A stretch of 64,000 bases of DNA from Roseibium sp. MMSF_3544. Its GTDB lineage: Bacteria; Pseudomonadota; Alphaproteobacteria; Rhizobiales; Stappiaceae. The translations under genes were made by a program, and so were the position numbers. The stretch covers positions 1-64,000 of the forward strand of contig NZ_JASHKA010000019.1 in NCBI RefSeq assembly GCF_030732845.1, given 5' to 3'. Positions 61,267-64,000 of this stretch are shown here, one piece after another. Position 1 is the stretch's first letter. The number at the start of each line of letters is the position of its first letter. The notes beneath the pieces are model-generated. The model saw only the letters and a list, made by a program, of their open reading frames with translations. It was not told where the DNA came from and did not search any database.

Positions 61267-62679
61267 ATGCGGCTTTCATTTGCTGGGCTCAGGTCCCTTC
61301 GTGACTCCAGGTTCTTTTCAAAAGAAACCATCAAGTTCGCGATCTTACCGCTTTTCCTGTGCAACATTATCTTTTTTGTACTGAGTATTTTCTATAGCCC
61401 TCCAAGAGCAGAGTTCGTGCTTGCTCTTGCGCTTGTGTGCCTTACGGGTCTTTTCGTGAACAGGTTCGTGTTCCTGTTCTTGTTATTCTGTGTCATGGCG
61501 CTGGACGCTGCCGCATTCGTGTCGCGCTACTTCCAGATGCCGCTTGCTATGCTTCTGGACTCCCTGCAGTTCCTGGGTGAGCTCAACATCGCGCAATCGA
61601 TTACGTATCTCGTTGTTTTTGCCGTCCTGACTGTTGCGTTCGTGCTGACATACAAGGTCGTCGTCAGCCTGAAGAAGCGCCGCGACCGGATTTCTCTTGT
61701 TCCCTTCCTGATCGTTGCGATGATTTTTGGCGGTTTTGACTATTGGATAAACACAGCTCCTCAGGATCTGATGAACCTGCAAATGCAGTTTGCCGAGAAG
61801 TTTGAGCCGATCGAGGATGCAGCAAGTCTGAAATCGGGTGTGTCACACCTGACCGACAACGGCGGAAGAAGCGACGTTCTTATCGTGATGGTGGAGGGGC
61901 TCGGTGCCTTTTCCTCGCAAGAGCACCAGAACCTCATTTGGGGGCCGCTGCTTCAGGAAGACATCCGCAAAAAATATGCAGTCGAGCAGGGCGCAACCGA
62001 ATATTTCGGTTCGACAACCTCTGGGGAAGCCAGGGAACTCTGCAACGTCCGGGCGGATTATCGGGATTTTCGCGAACGTGGCGATACCGACTGCCTGCCA
62101 AAACGGGCCTCGGAAGCCGGTTATAGAACCGCAGCGTTCCACGCGTTCACTGAAGAGTTTTTCGAGCGCAAGGACTGGTTTCCGAAAATCGGCTTCGAAG
62201 AGCTCTATTTTCGGGAAAACAAGGCAGGACTGGCAACGGGTGAGCCGCTGCCCCTTTGCGGTGTGACCTTCAAGGGCCTGTGCGATGCCGATGTGGCGAG
62301 ATCCGTAGAAGCGTTCCTGACCGAGGAGGAATCCCGGCCGAGGTTTGTTTACTGGCTAACGCTGAATTCACACAAGCCGGTTTTGCCCGGTGAAGTGCCA
62401 GCAAGGCTTTCGTGTGATGACGGCGGTGTCTTTGAAGATCGTGAGCTGTGCCGCATGAGCGAGCAATGGCTGAACGTATCGCACCTCGTCCGGGACATTG
62501 CCCTGAACGAGAATCTCAAGGAAACAGAGATCCTTCTCGTCGGCGATCACCAGCCGCCGCTTTTCACCCGCAAGGCCAGAAATCTATTTCAGCCGCGTCA
62601 GGTCGGCTGGTTTCATCTCAAGCCGCTGACCGGCTCGGATGCAGAGACTTTCGCAGCGGTCGGGTCACACGCGAAATAG
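61267..62679 (+). CDS. Membrane-anchored sulfatase-like phosphotransferase (LtaS/EptA superfamily)
   Basis: The 470-residue protein has about five N-terminal helices (residues 20-165) and then a large periplasmic alkaline-phosphatase-fold domain. Motifs are DVLIVMVEGLGAF (metal site), YFGSTTSGEARELCN with the likely threonine nucleophile, YWLTLNSHKPV and LVGDHQPP (metal-binding Asp/His). Relatives transfer phosphoethanolamine or phosphoglycerol to lipids and glycans. The target is unknown; no lipid A or capsule gene is nearby. Confidence 0.8.
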   Translation: MRLSFAGLRSLRDSRFFSKETIKFAILPLFLCNIIFFVLSIFYSPPRAEFVLALALVCLTGLFVNRFVFLFLLFCVMALDAAAFVSRYFQMPLAMLLDSLQFLGELNIAQSITYLVVFAVLTVAFVLTYKVVVSLKKRRDRISLVPFLIVAMIFGGFDYWINTAPQDLMNLQMQFAEKFEPIEDAASLKSGVSHLTDNGGRSDVLIVMVEGLGAFSSQEHQNLIWGPLLQEDIRKKYAVEQGATEYFGSTTSGEARELCNVRADYRDFRERGDTDCLPKRASEAGYRTAAFHAFTEEFFERKDWFPKIGFEELYFRENKAGLATGEPLPLCGVTFKGLCDADVARSVEAFLTEEESRPRFVYWLTLNSHKPVLPGEVPARLSCDDGGVFEDRELCRMSEQWLNVSHLVRDIALNENLKETEILLVGDHQPPLFTRKARNLFQPRQVGWFHLKPLTGSDAETFAAVGSHAK

Positions 62680-62684
62680 AACAG

Positions 62685-62711
62685 TTCGGCTTCATTTAAG
62701 GGTCCGCACGC
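62685..62711. repeat. Solo end related to the MITE at 3600-3863
   Basis: Read on the minus strand, GCGTGCGGACCCTTAAATG followed by AAGCCGAA matches the terminal repeat of the 264-bp element with a few changes. No partner end is visible. As at 3863, the terminal base forms part of a TAG stop codon preceded by GCTC. Confidence 0.6.
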
Positions 62712-63394
62712 TAGAGCCCGACAAAACTCTCCATATGAAACCGCGCCGTCTCGGGTGACGGCTTGTGGTCACCGCCATAGGGGCAGGCGTGCCGGGCGAG
62801 GCACCCGGACCAGCAGGCGACCGCAGGGTCGGAGGCCAGATGCGTCTTGCACGCCGGGACGTCATAGCCCGTCTCAGGCGAAATCGCGTCAACCGGACAG
62901 GCCGTCACGCACGGCTTGTCGAAACAGGTCTCGCACGGGCCGGATACCGTAGGCGCTGGTGTCGCGATGACAGGCTCGGATGTCAGAAACGCGGCCCGGA
63001 AACCGGTCCAGGGGCCGTACTGCGCATGCGCCAGAACACCGAGCGGGCTTTGAGAGAAACCGCCGCATTTCAGCGCCCACTGCTGGAATGGGAAATAGGG
63101 CGGGCCCTCAAACGGAAACAGGGCTTCGTAACGATGGTCCGAAGCGATCTGTGAGAGCGCACGTTTGGTGTATCGGTCAAGCGCATGGGGAGCTAGGTCG
63201 GCGAATTCCGGAGTGGTGCGGAAACTCGGCCAAAGCGACGGACCAGTGCTGCCGATCAGAAGCAGGTTCGTGACCGCACTGCCACCTGAAATATCGGGGA
63301 CTCCGTCGCCGGCGCCGGGCTCAAATCCACCCAGACACAAAAAACCGGCCGCCGCGAGATCTTCCGTCAGTTTCGCTGCAGCCGGTGTTGTCAT
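62711..63394 (-). CDS. 4Fe-4S cluster protein, QueG-like C-terminal ferredoxin motifs
   Basis: The 227-residue protein ends in two cysteine clusters: CETCFDKPCVTACPVDAI and a later CWSGCLARHACPYG, enough for two 4Fe-4S centres. The N-terminal 130 residues have no motif I can name beyond LLLIGSTGPSLWPSF and FPFQQWALKCGG. It is cytoplasmic and may be an electron carrier or a redox enzyme. Its stop codon is formed at the edge of a MITE-like repeat end. Confidence 0.75.
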   Translation of the reverse strand: MTTPAAAKLTEDLAAAGFLCLGGFEPGAGDGVPDISGGSAVTNLLLIGSTGPSLWPSFRTTPEFADLAPHALDRYTKRALSQIASDHRYEALFPFEGPPYFPFQQWALKCGGFSQSPLGVLAHAQYGPWTGFRAAFLTSEPVIATPAPTVSGPCETCFDKPCVTACPVDAISPETGYDVPACKTHLASDPAVACWSGCLARHACPYGGDHKPSPETARFHMESFVGL

Positions 63395-63405
63395 GTCGGT
63401 TTGCC

Positions 63406-64000
63406 TCAGTCGAGCCGGTCGCGCTTGGCCAGCGTCCGCAGGCGCAGAGCGTTCAGTTTGATGAAGCCGGCGGCATCCTTTTGATCGTAAGCCCCCTGAT
63501 CGTCCTCGAAGGTGACAAGCTCTTCGGAATAGAGCGAATAGGGAGACGAACGGCCAACCAGAATGACATTGCCCTTGTAGAGTTTCAGGCGGACAGACCC
63601 GGTGACGTGTTCCTGGCTCTTGTCGATCAGCGCCTGCAGCATTTCGCGTTCGGGCGAGAACCAGAAGCCATTATAGATCAGTTCCGAGTAACGCGGCATC
63701 AGTTCGTCTTTCAGGTGCGCAGCGCCACGGTCGAGCGTAATCGATTCCATTGCCCGGTGCGCGGTCAGCAGGATGGTGCCGCCCGGAGTTTCGTAGATGC
63801 CGCGGCTCTTCATGCCGACGAAACGGTTTTCGACCATGTCGAGACGGCCGATGCCGTTGTCGCGGCCATAGTCGTTCAGCTTTGCGAAAAGCGTTGCCGG
63901 TGACATCCCTTCGCCGTTGAGCGACACAGCGTCGCCTTTTTCGAAACCGATCTCGATCTCGGTCACGGCATCCGGCGCTTCGGTCGGGTCGACAGTGCGC
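63406..64000 (-). CDS. argG: Argininosuccinate synthase, C-terminal part (gene runs off the window)
   Basis: The visible part is the C-terminal ~198 residues: IEIGFEKGDAVSLNG, then NGIGRLDMVENRFVGMKSRGIYETPGGTIL, ESITLDRGAAHLKDELMPRYSELIYNGFWFSPEREMLQALID, and GSVRLKLYKGNVILVGR. This matches the synthetase/multimerisation domain of ArgG. The 5' part, with the ATP pyrophosphatase P-loop, is beyond position 64000. It makes argininosuccinate from citrulline and aspartate. Confidence 0.93.
   Translation of the reverse strand, partial: RTVDPTEAPDAVTEIEIGFEKGDAVSLNGEGMSPATLFAKLNDYGRDNGIGRLDMVENRFVGMKSRGIYETPGGTILLTAHRAMESITLDRGAAHLKDELMPRYSELIYNGFWFSPEREMLQALIDKSQEHVTGSVRLKLYKGNVILVGRSSPYSLYSEELVTFEDDQGAYDQKDAAGFIKLNALRLRTLAKRDRLD

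Noticed and set aside
1..64000. CRISPR arrays, tRNA and rRNA genes
   Set aside because: No regularly spaced repeats and no tRNA-like T-loop or rRNA stretches were noticed by eye; a covariance search would be needed to be certain.

Overview
The window reads as chromosomal DNA of an aerobic, GC-rich alphaproteobacterium of the order Hyphomicrobiales, most likely a marine Stappiaceae-type organism (Roseibium/Labrenzia-like). This rests on the gene content: aerobic cobaltochelatase genes cobS and cobT, a mesaconyl-CoA hydratase of the ethylmalonyl-CoA pathway, and the order xerD / aroK-aroB-CorC / bolA / J-domain / cobS-cobT. The genus assignment is inference. I see no tRNA, rRNA, CRISPR array or prophage.

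Region 1 (1-12.8 kb) is an accessory catabolic island. It holds an LVIVD-repeat protein, a D-2-hydroxyacid dehydrogenase, a membrane cytochrome b561, a GntR/FCD regulator, a complete TTT-family tricarboxylate-type transporter, an orphan DctP-like protein without signal peptide, a zinc dehydrogenase, a DapA-family aldolase or dehydratase and a secreted protein with two ABM-like domains. The 12-bp palindrome ATTATCGATAAT occurs exactly five times and in degenerate form once, only in this island and always in promoter regions. It is very probably the GntR operator and ties four transcription units into one regulon.

Region 2 (12.8-26 kb) is mixed accessory DNA: a TetR regulator beside an ABA4-like membrane protein pair, a ThuA/Gfo-Idh-MocA sugar pair, gamma-glutamyltransferase, a small cytochrome c, and a TetR-controlled cluster (DJ-1/PfpI, double cupin, SDR, amine oxidase) with a perfect 18-bp operator. 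The first gene of that cluster appears to carry a one-base deletion near its start.

Region 3 (26-50 kb) is mostly core genome: a flippase and GNAT pair, acyl-CoA synthetase, xerD with a tiny membrane protein, aroK-aroB-CorC, bolA, cobST, a queuosine-precursor transporter, rpmB, accA, an L,D-transpeptidase lipoprotein, amidase, LuxR regulator and mesaconyl-CoA hydratase.

Region 4 (50-64 kb) has an ABC exporter, a PPi-type phosphofructokinase, a cluster of palindromic repeats split by an IS110 element, typA, a MarR/MFS pair, folP-folK, an LtaS-like membrane phosphotransferase, a 4Fe-4S protein and the 3' part of argG. The IS110 element is the most striking find. Its ends can be set to the base, and its 182-nt leader contains four short guide segments that match its own two ends and the two halves of the interrupted repeat. 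That is the layout expected of a bridge RNA.
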